Assembly: GCA_964487605.1 (NCBI GenBank)
Contig: CAZARU010000017.1
Coordinates: forward strand, 17,531-81,530
Direction of reading: 5' to 3'
Source of the DNA: JAJDAH01 sp964487605
GTDB taxonomy: Bacteria > Myxococcota_A > Polyangia > Polyangiales > Polyangiaceae
Length of the DNA: 64,000 nt
In this document: positions 33,888 through 43,608 of the stretch, one piece after another
Layout of the letters: the number at the start of each line of letters is the position of its first letter
Numbering within the stretch: position 1 is the stretch's first letter
Program-made: the position numbers and the translations under genes
Notes under the pieces: model-generated
Seen by the model: the letters and a program-made list of their open reading frames with translations, nothing else
Told to the model about the DNA's origin: nothing
The model's database searches: none

Positions 33888-35351
33888 CTACCGCGCGCCC
33901 GCGCGCGCCTTCTCGAGGCGCGTTCGAGCGGCTGCGAGGCCCTTCGGGTCGGCGCTCTCCTTGGGCACCGCCTCGTGGGCCGCCACGAGATCCTCGAGCG
34001 CTCGGATCACCGCGGCCTCGTCCCGCAGGCGTTCGAGGAACTCCACGCGTCGCGACAGGTAGAGGAGCTGGCGTGGCCCGTAGGACTTCGCGATCGCGCG
34101 CTCCAGCGCCGCGACGGCGTCGCGGGTCTTTCCGGCGGCGTCGAGCGCGGTGGCGAGGCGTGCGGCCGCCTCGTAGGAGTCGGGTAGCTGCCGCTCGCGC
34201 TCGGTGAGCATGGCGACGGCGTCCGCCGCTCTGCCGAGCGTGAGGTACGAGCCGAGCCGCGCGTAGTCGAACGTCTGCGCCATCGCTGGCGTCGGCGCGC
34301 GCGCGGCTGCTGCCTCGAGATACGCCAGGCGCTTGCCGTGGGTGCGGCGAGCCGCGGCGCGGTCACGGCGGTCCTCGTGGGCCTCGGCGAGGATCGCGTA
34401 GGCGTCGGCGACGTCGTCGGCCGACATCTCGGGGCTGGGGTTCTCCGTGATCTCCGACAGGCGAGCCATCGCGCGGGCCGCGGCCTGGTCCCGCGTGCGG
34501 CTTCGGGGGGTGCGAAGCAGGCAGGACCAGTAGCGCGCGATGAAGTCGGACGGAATCGCGGCGCCGCTGACCTCCGCCAGGTGCCTGGTACCGACGGCGA
34601 CGCACTCCGTCCAGCGGCGGTCGTGCTCGAGGACGGAGATCCACCCCAGCAGCGCCTCGCTGCGCCGCGGCCACGTCACGTCCGACGCGGCCACGGCTCG
34701 CTCGTAGAACGGCGCGGCTCGTGCACCGTCGCCTCGGGCGTGCGCGTCCTTGGCCGCCACCAGGAGGCCCAGGGACGACGCCGGATCGAGCGCGTCCTTT
34801 CGCCGAGCCTCGAACGCATCGAACGAGCCTTCCAGGAAGGTCCGCAGCTCGCGGGCGGACGCCGCGCCGAGCCAGGTGCCGAGGACCGCGCCGTCCATCG
34901 GGTCGATGACGAGCAGCGTCGGCCAGACTCGGATCGTGTAGCGATCGACGAACGCGGCGTTCTCGTCGCGGTCGGTATCCACGGCGACGCCTTCGTACCG
35001 CGCGCCGATGGTCGCCAGCGAAGGGTCGGGGAGGACGTAGTGCTGCATGCTCAGGCACGTGTGGCACCACGGTGCCCACGCATCGACGAGCAGCGGTCGG
35101 GACGCTCGCAGCGCGCGCGCGGTCGCCGCCGGGACGTCGTCGTGGGAGAAGTGCAGCCCTTCGAGGCGCGCCGGCGCGCCCGCATCGGTGCTCGGTGGGC
35201 TGTCGTCCGATTCCCGCGCCCCGCCGGCGGACGCGTGCGCAGCGGTTCGACGCTCGGCCTGCACCGGATGCGAGGAACCGGGAGCCGCCGGGTCGGGTGG
35301 CGTGGCGCAGCCGAGGGCGACAGCGCCGGCCGCGATCGCGACGCGGAGCAT
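33888..35351 (-). CDS. Thioredoxin-TPR lipoprotein
   Basis: A 487-aa lipoprotein (lipobox VALGC) with a thioredoxin domain at about residues 60-190: LLVDAWAPWCHTCLSMQ contains the WCxxC active site, followed by YTIRVWPTLLVIDP with the cis-Pro. Residues about 190-480 are helical TPR-like repeats. It should act in the periplasm, reducing or oxidising disulfides on a bound client. It lies 16 bases downstream of the PepSY membrane gene and is last in an operon led by a molybdopterin oxidoreductase, so it may serve maturation or electron flow of that enzyme. The start is the ATG giving the lipoprotein signal. Confidence 0.85.
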   Translation of the reverse strand: MLRVAIAAGAVALGCATPPDPAAPGSSHPVQAERRTAAHASAGGARESDDSPPSTDAGAPARLEGLHFSHDDVPAATARALRASRPLLVDAWAPWCHTCLSMQHYVLPDPSLATIGARYEGVAVDTDRDENAAFVDRYTIRVWPTLLVIDPMDGAVLGTWLGAASARELRTFLEGSFDAFEARRKDALDPASSLGLLVAAKDAHARGDGARAAPFYERAVAASDVTWPRRSEALLGWISVLEHDRRWTECVAVGTRHLAEVSGAAIPSDFIARYWSCLLRTPRSRTRDQAAARAMARLSEITENPSPEMSADDVADAYAILAEAHEDRRDRAAARRTHGKRLAYLEAAAARAPTPAMAQTFDYARLGSYLTLGRAADAVAMLTERERQLPDSYEAAARLATALDAAGKTRDAVAALERAIAKSYGPRQLLYLSRRVEFLERLRDEAAVIRALEDLVAAHEAVPKESADPKGLAAARTRLEKARAGAR

Positions 35352-35367
35352 CAGGGCGCGTGAAGGC

Positions 35368-35964
35368 TCAGGGACCACCGAAGAGGACGAGATAGCCGAG
35401 CGGGACCGCGGCGCCCAGGGTCGCGATGAGGGCGCCTCGCCCCAGGAGGCCCTTTCTGCCGGGGATCATGAACAACCCGCTGATGGCGAGGAAGAGCAGG
35501 AGGACGGCGAAGGCGTCGGCGAAGTAGGTCCAGGCCTTCTTTCCGCGGTTGAGGTGGAGCCAGTTGGCGACGCGCAGGAAGAACCGTGGGTCCTGGCCCT
35601 GCTCGAGCACCGCTCCGGTCGCGGTGTTCACGGTGAGCGTCCTGCCTTCGAGCGAGATGCTGAGCTCGGTCGCTTCCGTTCGGAAGGTCTCCTTCGGCGC
35701 CTCGTCGATGCCGAGGGCGCCGAGCACCACGGTGGCCGCCGCCGAGTCGTCGTCGGGGATCGGTGGGTCGACGGTGTGCCGACGCTCCACGTTCACGAAG
35801 CTCGGGTCCCAGTCGCCCACGTGATTCACCGCGATGCCGCTCACCGCGTAGACGATGGTCAACCCCACGATGAAGTACCCGGCGTCCCGGTGGAGTGCGC
35901 GAAGCCATGGCCGAAGGCGCAGGGCGCGGCGGGCAGGCGGGACCGAACCGTCGGCGTCAGGCAT
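35368..35964 (-). CDS. PepSY-associated membrane protein
   Basis: A 198-aa inner-membrane protein with an N-terminal LRALHRDAGYFIVGLTIVYAVSGIAVNH segment typical of PepSY-associated helices. A periplasmic loop of about 90 residues with a PepSY-like strand pattern (ELSISLEGRTLTVNTATGAVLEQG) follows, then HLNRGKKAWTYFADAFAVLLLFLAISGLFMI and a last helix. Relatives include iron-uptake and flavin/haem-linked transmembrane electron carriers. Its start overlaps the end of the upstream molybdopterin oxidoreductase gene by eight bases, suggesting it is the membrane electron donor or acceptor for that enzyme. The conserved His residues may bind haem. Confidence 0.85.
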   Translation of the reverse strand: MPDADGSVPPARRALRLRPWLRALHRDAGYFIVGLTIVYAVSGIAVNHVGDWDPSFVNVERRHTVDPPIPDDDSAAATVVLGALGIDEAPKETFRTEATELSISLEGRTLTVNTATGAVLEQGQDPRFFLRVANWLHLNRGKKAWTYFADAFAVLLLFLAISGLFMIPGRKGLLGRGALIATLGAAVPLGYLVLFGGP

Positions 35965-36667
35965 AGCGCTCTTCGCGCCAGGGGTCCCCGTGGTTGTGGT
36001 AGCCGCGGACTTCCCAGTACCCCGGCTCGTCCTTCGCCACGAAGCGCAGCCCGGTGAGCCACTTGGCGCTCTTCCAGAAGTAGAGGTCGGGAACGACCGC
36101 GCGTACCGGCGCGCCGTTCGCGACGGCCAGCGGCTTTCCGTCGTAGCGGTGTGCGATCAGGTTGTGCGGAACCAGGGCCTCCGCGATGGGCACGTTCGCG
36201 GAGTAGCCGTGGGCGGCCTCGAACACCACGTGACGCGCGCCAGGTCGCGGCCGCGCCCGCGCCGCCAGATCCTTCACGCGTACTCCCTTGAACTTCGCGC
36301 CCAGCACGGACCAACCCGTGACGCAGTGGACGTCCACCTCGAGATCGGCCTGATCCATGGCCAAGAGTTCGCGGAAGTCGACGGTGAACGGGGACTCGAC
36401 CTCGCCGTGGACTCTCAGCCGGAATGCCGAACGGCTCGAGTTCCCCTCCTCGCCGCCCATCGGTCGAAGCGACGAGAGCACGCGCTGGTTCGGTGGCAGA
36501 CGCGGCCGACCGTCCTTCCGCGTCTGGGCGCGCGCTTCGCGCGTCAGGTCGTCGGACAAAAGCCACGCGCCGCCGCCGAGCGCGACGACCAGCGCACCGC
36601 CGACTGCTCGCTCGATGAACCTTCGCCGGGCGATCTGCGCGGCCAGTGCACCTTCGTAGTCGTCCAT
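35957..36667 (-). CDS. Tat-exported sulfite-oxidase-like molybdopterin protein
   Basis: A 236-aa oxidoreductase of the sulfite oxidase/MsrP molybdopterin fold. A twin-arginine-like signal (ARRRFIERAVGGALVVALGGG) lies at about residues 14-36. The molybdenum-ligating Cys is in VHCVTGWSVLG, followed by GVRVKDLAARA, GYSANVP and APVRAVVPDLYFWKSAKW, all family hallmarks. No dimerisation domain is present, as in MsrP-like proteins. The ATG at 36667 abuts a GGAG; a TTG two codons upstream has better spacing to GAGGAG and may be the real start. It leads an operon with a PepSY membrane protein and a thioredoxin-TPR lipoprotein. The substrate is unknown. Confidence 0.9.
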   Translation of the reverse strand: MDDYEGALAAQIARRRFIERAVGGALVVALGGGAWLLSDDLTREARAQTRKDGRPRLPPNQRVLSSLRPMGGEEGNSSRSAFRLRVHGEVESPFTVDFRELLAMDQADLEVDVHCVTGWSVLGAKFKGVRVKDLAARARPRPGARHVVFEAAHGYSANVPIAEALVPHNLIAHRYDGKPLAVANGAPVRAVVPDLYFWKSAKWLTGLRFVAKDEPGYWEVRGYHNHGDPWREERYA

Positions 36668-36876
36668 CTCCAAAGCTCGGGTCTCCTCGGGTGACTCGCG
36701 GCGTATGGGGTCGTGTCGCCTGCGGTTACGGACGCCGTCGCCGCGAGTTTTGGCCGAAATCTGAAGGTGATGCGGGGGCGCCGCCCGGCGCGGCGGCGGG
36801 CGCTTCGTGGGATCGATCCGCGGACACTCGGTACGGCATACCTCGGGCGTCGCAGCCGCGCCATTCGTGTCATGAT

Positions 36877-36890
36877 GCTCGGCGACGAGC
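36877..36890 (+). promoter_or_regulatory. Hairpin immediately before start codon
   Basis: GCTCG-GCGA-CGAGC forms a perfect five-pair stem with a GNRA-type tetraloop whose last base directly precedes the ATG of the class II amidotransferase gene. It occupies the place of a Shine-Dalgarno site, so it could limit initiation. Confidence 0.45.
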
Positions 36891-37745
36891 ATGTGCCGGC
36901 TGTTCGGTTTTCGTAGCGTCATCACGAGCGGCGTCCATCGGTCGCTGCTGGCGGCGGACAACGCCCTCGGCACGCAGAGCGACGAGCACCCCGACGGCTG
37001 GGGCGTCGCGTTCTACGTGGATGGTGCGCCCCACGTGACGCGCAGCCCGTCGACCGCCCTGTCCGACGCCCTGTTCCACCGCCTGAGCGCCGTCGTCTCG
37101 TCCATGACGGTGCTTGCTCACGTGAGAAAGGCCACCAAGGGACCCAAGACGGTGCTGAACTGCCATCCGTTTCAGTTCGGCCGCTGGGTCTTCGCGCACA
37201 ACGGCGACGTGCCTGCCTTCGAGCAGAACCGTGATCAGTTGCTGAAGGAGGTCGCGCCGCACCTCCGCGGCTACATCCTGGGCGAGACGGACAGCGAGAT
37301 GATCTTCCACATCCTCTTGACCCGCCTCAGCGCGTACGGCCCTCTTTCCAAGCAGCTCGCCGTGGAGGACGTGGCGCAAGCCATCCGCGACACCACCGAG
37401 ACCGTCCGCGCGATCTGCGACTCGGACCCCGCGACGCCGAGCCTCTTGACCTTCATGGTGACCGACGGCGAGACCATGGCGGCGGTTCACGGGGGCAAGG
37501 AGCTGCACTGGTCCAGCTACAAGCGCCGGTGCGCCGACCGGGAGAGCTGCCCGAAGCTCTCACCGGAGTGCGAGGCGCCCACGGCTTCGGGGTACGTGAA
37601 CCACCTGCTCGTATCGAGCGAGCCGCTGCTGGGAGAGAACGTTTGGGAGCCGCTCAACGACGGTGACATCATCGGCGTCGACTGGCGCATGCGCCTCATG
37701 CGCGCGGAGCCGGGGCGCCGCGCGCTCACGGTGGTGAACGGTTGA
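36891..37745 (+). CDS. Class II glutamine amidotransferase
   Basis: A 284-aa Ntn-hydrolase. The start is fixed by Met-Cys (MCRLFGFR), since Cys2 becomes the N-terminal nucleophile. Further motifs are HPDGWGVAFY, VLAHVRKATKG, HPFQFGRWVFAHNGD and LGETDSEMIFHILL, matching the YafJ/EgtC-type stand-alone amidotransferase family, which hydrolyses glutamine or related gamma-glutamyl amides. A cysteine-rich insertion (RRCADRESCPKLSPEC) lies near residue 215. The stop overlaps the TTG of the next gene (TTGA). A hairpin sits directly before the start codon. Confidence 0.9.
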   Translation: MCRLFGFRSVITSGVHRSLLAADNALGTQSDEHPDGWGVAFYVDGAPHVTRSPSTALSDALFHRLSAVVSSMTVLAHVRKATKGPKTVLNCHPFQFGRWVFAHNGDVPAFEQNRDQLLKEVAPHLRGYILGETDSEMIFHILLTRLSAYGPLSKQLAVEDVAQAIRDTTETVRAICDSDPATPSLLTFMVTDGETMAAVHGGKELHWSSYKRRCADRESCPKLSPECEAPTASGYVNHLLVSSEPLLGENVWEPLNDGDIIGVDWRMRLMRAEPGRRALTVVNG

Positions 37746-38050
37746 CGTCGCGGCGCACGACGCGCCCGGCGGAGAGAGCCGAGACGGCCCGCCAGGCGAT
37801 CCGACGGGCGCTCGAGGGCCGCGAAGCCACGGCCCGTGAGCTGTCGGCGGTCGTCGGTGCGCCGGAGAAGGAGATCGTGGCGCATCTGGACTCGCTCGCG
37901 CGCTCCCGCGAGGTGTCCCTGGTGGTCGCGCCCGCCGCGTGCATCGGCTGTGGATTTCGGTTCGCCAAGCGCGAGCGCGCCGCTCGGCCGAGCCGATGTC
38001 CGCGTTGCCGCGGCGAGCGGATCACCCCGCCGCGCTTCTCGCTGCCGTAG
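37742..38050 (+). CDS. Winged-helix/zinc-ribbon regulator
   Basis: A 102-aa probable DNA-binding protein. Residues about 12-62 form a helix-turn-helix (ARQAIRRALEGREATARELSAVVGAPEKEIVAHLDSLAR), followed by a zinc ribbon with CIGCGFRF and CPRCRGERI, in the style of archaeal/bacterial predicted HTH-zinc ribbon regulators. The TTG start overlaps the stop of the amidotransferase gene by four bases, so both are made from one transcript. The target is unknown. Confidence 0.8.
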   Translation: MTSRRTTRPAERAETARQAIRRALEGREATARELSAVVGAPEKEIVAHLDSLARSREVSLVVAPAACIGCGFRFAKRERAARPSRCPRCRGERITPPRFSLP

Positions 38051-38081
38051 CGGGCCGTCCCACGCGGGGCGCGAGCGCCGG

Positions 38082-39500
38082 TCAGAGCTGCAGCGACTTC
38101 GTCTCCAGAAACTCTTCGAAACCGAACTTCCCGAGCTCGCGTCCGACGCCCGACTGCTTGTAACCGCCGAACGGCGCGAGGGGATTGAAGTTGCCGCCGT
38201 TGATGTCCACCTGGCCGGTGCGGAGGCGGCGGGCGACGCGCCGGGCTCGCTCCGGATCCTTCGACCATACGCCGCCCGCGAGCCCGTAGACCGTGTCGTT
38301 GGCGATGCGCACGGCGTCCTCTTCGTCCTCGTAGGGGATGATCGAGAGCACCGGGCCGAAGATCTCCTCTCGAGCGATGGTCATGTCGTTCTTGACGTTG
38401 GCGAAGACGGTCGGCCGAACGAAGTATCCCTTGGGCAGGCCGTCGGGCGCCTCCGCGCCGCCGGTGACCAGGGTGGCGCCCTCCTCGACGCCCTTCGCGA
38501 TGTAGCCGCGCACTCGGTCGCGCTGGGCGGCCGAGGCCAGCGGGCCGAGCTTACCCTCGCCCTTGACGGCGTTGCCCAGCGTGAAGCTCTCGGCGGCCGT
38601 CTTCGCGAAGGCGACGGCCTCGTCGTGGCGCGCCTTGGGCACCAGCATGCGCGTCCACGCGGAGCACGTCTGTCCGGAGTTCAGGTAGCAGTTCTGCACC
38701 CCCGCCTTGACGGCCTTCTCGAGGTCCGCGTCGTCGAGGATCACGTTGGCGCTCTTTCCGCCGAGCTCGAGGGCGACCCGCTTGACGGTGGCGGCGGCGA
38801 GCTCGCTCACGCGGCGGCCGGCACGGGTCGAACCCGTGAAGCTCACCATGTCGACCTCGGCGTGCGACGCGAGCGCCTCTCCCACCGTCGGGCCGTCACC
38901 GCTCACGAGGTTGAAGACTCCTGGTGGAACCTTCGCCTCGTGGATGATTTCGGCGAGGATGAACGCGCTGAGCGGTGCGATCTCGCTCGGCTTCAGCACC
39001 ACGGTGCAGCCCGCGGCCAGCGCCGGAGCGACCTTGTTGATGACCTGATGGAGCGGGTAATTCCACGGCGTGATGCAGGCGACGACGCCGACGGGCTCCC
39101 GCACCACCAGGGACGATCCGACCGTCTCCTCGAAAGCGTACCCGCGCACGATGCCCGCGTAGGACCCGCAGTTCATCGCCGGCAGGCCCGCCTGAATCAT
39201 CGTGGCGAGGCGAATGGGCATTCCCACCTCCGCGGCGATGGTCTCGGCGATCTCCTGCATCCGGCCGTTGAGGCCGGCCTGAATGCTCTCGATGAACTTC
39301 GCGCGCTCTTCCACGCTCGTCTGGGACCAGGCGTCGAATGCCGCGCGGGCACGTCGCACCGCCTTGTCGGCGTCCTCCGCGGAGCCCGCGGGAACGCTGC
39401 CGATCACTTCCTCGGTCGAGCTGTCGATGACGTCGAACTTGCCCTTGCCCGTCGGGGGAACCCACTCGCCACCGATGTAGATCTTGTCGAACACCTTCAT
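38082..39500 (-). CDS. NAD(P)-dependent aldehyde dehydrogenase
   Basis: A 472-aa aldehyde dehydrogenase superfamily member that oxidises aldehydes to acids. Visible are ITPWNYPLHQVINKVAPALAAGC, VSFTGSTRAG, catalytic Glu in ELGGKSANVILDDAD, catalytic Cys in NSGQTCSAWTR and the C-terminal NFNPLAPFGGYKQSGVGRE. GGAGG precedes the ATG at 39500. It is convergent with the zinc-ribbon regulator and stands alone. With AlkB and the iron ADH it could complete terminal oxidation of an alkane to a fatty acid, an inference from function rather than linkage. Confidence 0.95.
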   Translation of the reverse strand: MKVFDKIYIGGEWVPPTGKGKFDVIDSSTEEVIGSVPAGSAEDADKAVRRARAAFDAWSQTSVEERAKFIESIQAGLNGRMQEIAETIAAEVGMPIRLATMIQAGLPAMNCGSYAGIVRGYAFEETVGSSLVVREPVGVVACITPWNYPLHQVINKVAPALAAGCTVVLKPSEIAPLSAFILAEIIHEAKVPPGVFNLVSGDGPTVGEALASHAEVDMVSFTGSTRAGRRVSELAAATVKRVALELGGKSANVILDDADLEKAVKAGVQNCYLNSGQTCSAWTRMLVPKARHDEAVAFAKTAAESFTLGNAVKGEGKLGPLASAAQRDRVRGYIAKGVEEGATLVTGGAEAPDGLPKGYFVRPTVFANVKNDMTIAREEIFGPVLSIIPYEDEEDAVRIANDTVYGLAGGVWSKDPERARRVARRLRTGQVDINGGNFNPLAPFGGYKQSGVGRELGKFGFEEFLETKSLQL

Positions 39501-39663
39501 TTGCCGTCCTCCGGACCCGACCACGAGCCATCGAGACGGCGTCGCGCGGGCCACGGACCCTGGGAGGGATCCCTGCCGAAGTCAAGCAGCCGGCCGCGGC
39601 GCGCGCCGTCTCCCACGCGCGCGGCGCGCGAGGTTTTGCGCAGCGCGGCGGCGACGTGCTCCA

Positions 39664-40794
39664 ATGCTCCGCGTGCATCGCCCGATCTTCGTGACGAGCG
39701 TGCTCCTCTTCGCGTGCGAGCGAGGTGCGGAGGAGCCTCCGGGAGTACGAACCTCGCCGTCGGCGCGACCCGTCACCGAACGTCTGGCGCCCCGGAGCAC
39801 CGCCACCGCGAGCGTCGCCGCGCCCGGCCCGGGCGGGGTCCCGGGGCCGCCCTCGAGCGCGTCCTCGGTCCGCCCGCCGGCCACGCCGGCAGCTTCTCGG
39901 CGCTGCGCCTCTTCTCCGCGATCGGGNNNNNNNNNNCCGCCGGCCACGCCGGCTTCCGCGGCACTCCGAGCCGCGGGTGAGATCGAGCTCATCGCCGCGG
40001 GCGAGCCGCCCCTGGCCGAGCTCCGCTACGCCCTGGCCAAGGGCGCGAAGCAAGACGTGGTGGTGACGATGGGAAGCACGCTCACCATGGAGCTCTCGGG
40101 GTTCCGGAACCCGACGCAGACCATGCCGGACGTCCGGCTCGCGCTGAACGTCGAGATTCTCGGCGTGGATGCCGACGGTGTCGCCCGGCGGCGCATCCGG
40201 GTCGAGGACGTCACGCTCGCCGACGCGGCCAAGAAGGACGACCCGATCGCACGTGGTGTCCTCGAGCAGATGAAGGCGGTCGTCGGGCTCGTCGGTCACG
40301 ATTCCGTGGACCGCCAGGGCCGCGTCCTGGACGCGTCGCTCGATCCGAGCGCACGAGGCAACGCGAGAGGCGCGATGGACACCACGCACCGGACGCTCGC
40401 CCAGATGGGCGTCGCGCTCCCCGCGGAGCCCGTCGGCAAGGGCGGAAGCTGGAAGGTCACGAGCGAGGTCACGCAGTTCGGGGTCCGGTTGACCCAGGTC
40501 GCGACGTACGAGCTCCTGGCGCGGACGGGCCGGAAGGCGAAGCTCGAGGTGTCCATCGAGCAGGATCGCCCCCGGGGAGACTTCGACGTGCCGGGCGTGC
40601 CCAAGACGACGTTCTCGGAGCTGGAGAGCATGACGACCAAGGGACGAGGGACCATCGAGATCGACCTAGGCAAGCCCGTGCCGAAGGGCGGCCTCGCTCT
40701 GGGCATCGAGGCGCGGGCGAAGGGCGAGATGCGCGGAACGCCCACCGCCGTGCGCGCCGTGATGACGTACCGCTCCAGGTTCGATCCGAAGTGA
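39664..40794 (+). CDS. Lipoprotein, DUF6263-like, with assembly gap
   Basis: About 376 aa with a lipobox (LLFAC) and a long Pro/Ala/Ser linker, then a beta-rich domain (ELRYALAKGAKQDVVVTMGSTLTMEL, PDVRLALNVEILGVDADG, GRVLDASLDPSARG, TTFSELESMTTKGRGTIEIDLGK) resembling the DUF6263 family of secreted proteins. Ten unknown bases at 39927-39936 lie within the linker, so the true length and frame there are unknown. The frame after the gap agrees with the upstream ATG only if the gap length is right. Function unknown. Confidence 0.68.
   Translation: MLRVHRPIFVTSVLLFACERGAEEPPGVRTSPSARPVTERLAPRSTATASVAAPGPGGVPGPPSSASSVRPPATPAASRRCASSPRSXXXXPPATPASAALRAAGEIELIAAGEPPLAELRYALAKGAKQDVVVTMGSTLTMELSGFRNPTQTMPDVRLALNVEILGVDADGVARRRIRVEDVTLADAAKKDDPIARGVLEQMKAVVGLVGHDSVDRQGRVLDASLDPSARGNARGAMDTTHRTLAQMGVALPAEPVGKGGSWKVTSEVTQFGVRLTQVATYELLARTGRKAKLEVSIEQDRPRGDFDVPGVPKTTFSELESMTTKGRGTIEIDLGKPVPKGGLALGIEARAKGEMRGTPTAVRAVMTYRSRFDPK
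39927..39936. other. Run of 10 N: sequence gap
   Basis: Ten undetermined bases. The same 17-base motif (CCGCCGGCCACGCCGGC) occurs at 39874-39890 and again directly after the gap at 39937-39953, so an assembly join or collapsed repeat is likely. The true distance is not known. Confidence 0.99.
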
Positions 40795-40809
40795 CGGAAT
40801 GCGGGACGG

Positions 40810-42135
40810 TCAGGGGTGCAGCGCTCCCGCGACGCACGCGGTCATGAAAGCGGCGAGGCTGCCGCCGATCATCGCACGAAATCCGAGGTCGGCCAGATCC
40901 CCGATGCGGTTCGGCGCGATGCCGCCTATGCCGCCAATCTGAATGCCGATGCTGGCGAAGTTCGCGAAGCCGCACAGCGCGTAGCTCGTGATGATGGCGG
41001 TGCGCTCCGAGATGACGGTCGTGGGCGAGCTGGCGAGTTCGCCCAGGTGGACGTAGGCGATGAACTCGGTCAGGACCAGCTTCTCGCCCAGGAGCTTTCC
41101 GATGATCGCGCACTCGCTCCAGGGAATGCCCATGGCGAACGCCGCCGGCGCGAACACCCAGCCCAGCATTCGCGAGAGCGAGAGCGGTGCGCCGGCAACG
41201 GAAACCACGCCCAGCACGAAGTCGGCCATGGCGATGAGGCCGACGAAGGCGATCAGCATGGCGCCGACGTTGAGTACGAGTCGTGCTCCATCGGTCGCAC
41301 CCCGCGCCGCGGCCGCAATGGCGTTCTCGTCCGTGGACTCGACCGTCACGGTGAGCGTACCGGTCGTCTCCGGGGTTCCGGTCTCGGGCACCATGATCTT
41401 CGACACGGCGAGGGCGGCGGGAGCGGACAGCAGGCTCGCGGTCATGAGGTGACCGGCGATGCCAGGAACGTCCTTCAGGAACGCCACGTAGGCCGCCATC
41501 ACGCCGCCGGCGACCGTCGCGAACCCGCCGACCATCACGACGCTGAGCTCCGAGCGCGTCATTCGCTCGACGAACGGCTTGACGAGGAGCGGGGCCTCGG
41601 TCTGACCGACGAAGACGTTCGCGGCGACCGAGAGGGTCTCGGCGCCGCTCGTCTTCATCGTCTTCTGCATCACCCAGGCGAGTCCCCACACGACCCGCTG
41701 CATGATGCCGAGGTGGTAGAGGACGCGCATCAGGCTGGAGAAGAAGACGATGCTGGGCAGGATCCAGAACGCGAAGGTCTTGACGGGGGGTGAGATGCGT
41801 CCGACGAACGTTTCGGGCTGACCGCCGGGCCCGAGGATCTGGTGCGGTTCGATCGACTGAAAGACGAACGAGGCGCCGGCCTCCGAAAATGAGAGGAGGC
41901 GGCGGACGCCGCCATCCACGACGTCGAAGAAGAGTCGCTGCAGAGCGGGGGTGAGCACGAGCAGTCCCAGTGCCAGTTGAAGGCCCGTCCCCCACAAGAC
42001 GGGGCGCCACCGGATGGCTCCACGCTTCTCGGAGAGCAGCCAGGCGACGGCGAGGAAGACCGCGAGGCCCGCGAGCGAGACGGCTCGGTCACGCAGGGTC
42101 GTGGGGGACGACGCGAGCCCCGCCAGCAGCGTCAT
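40810..42135 (-). CDS. CNT-family nucleoside transporter
   Basis: A 441-aa inner-membrane cation-coupled nucleoside importer of the NupC/CNT family. About ten membrane segments are visible, with GIMQRVVWGLAWVMQKTMKTSGAETLSVAANVFVGQTEAPLLVKPF, the GGFATVAGGVMAAYVAF loop and SYALCGFANFASIGIQIGGIGGIAP, all characteristic. The ATG follows three bases after the M28 peptidase stop with AAGGAG inside that gene's end, so it is last in a three-gene operon with a HelD-like ATPase and the peptidase. Confidence 0.95.
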   Translation of the reverse strand: MTLLAGLASSPTTLRDRAVSLAGLAVFLAVAWLLSEKRGAIRWRPVLWGTGLQLALGLLVLTPALQRLFFDVVDGGVRRLLSFSEAGASFVFQSIEPHQILGPGGQPETFVGRISPPVKTFAFWILPSIVFFSSLMRVLYHLGIMQRVVWGLAWVMQKTMKTSGAETLSVAANVFVGQTEAPLLVKPFVERMTRSELSVVMVGGFATVAGGVMAAYVAFLKDVPGIAGHLMTASLLSAPAALAVSKIMVPETGTPETTGTLTVTVESTDENAIAAAARGATDGARLVLNVGAMLIAFVGLIAMADFVLGVVSVAGAPLSLSRMLGWVFAPAAFAMGIPWSECAIIGKLLGEKLVLTEFIAYVHLGELASSPTTVISERTAIITSYALCGFANFASIGIQIGGIGGIAPNRIGDLADLGFRAMIGGSLAAFMTACVAGALHP

Positions 42136-42138
42136 GCG

Positions 42139-43597
<1,459 letters not shown>

Positions 43598-43608
<11 letters not shown>

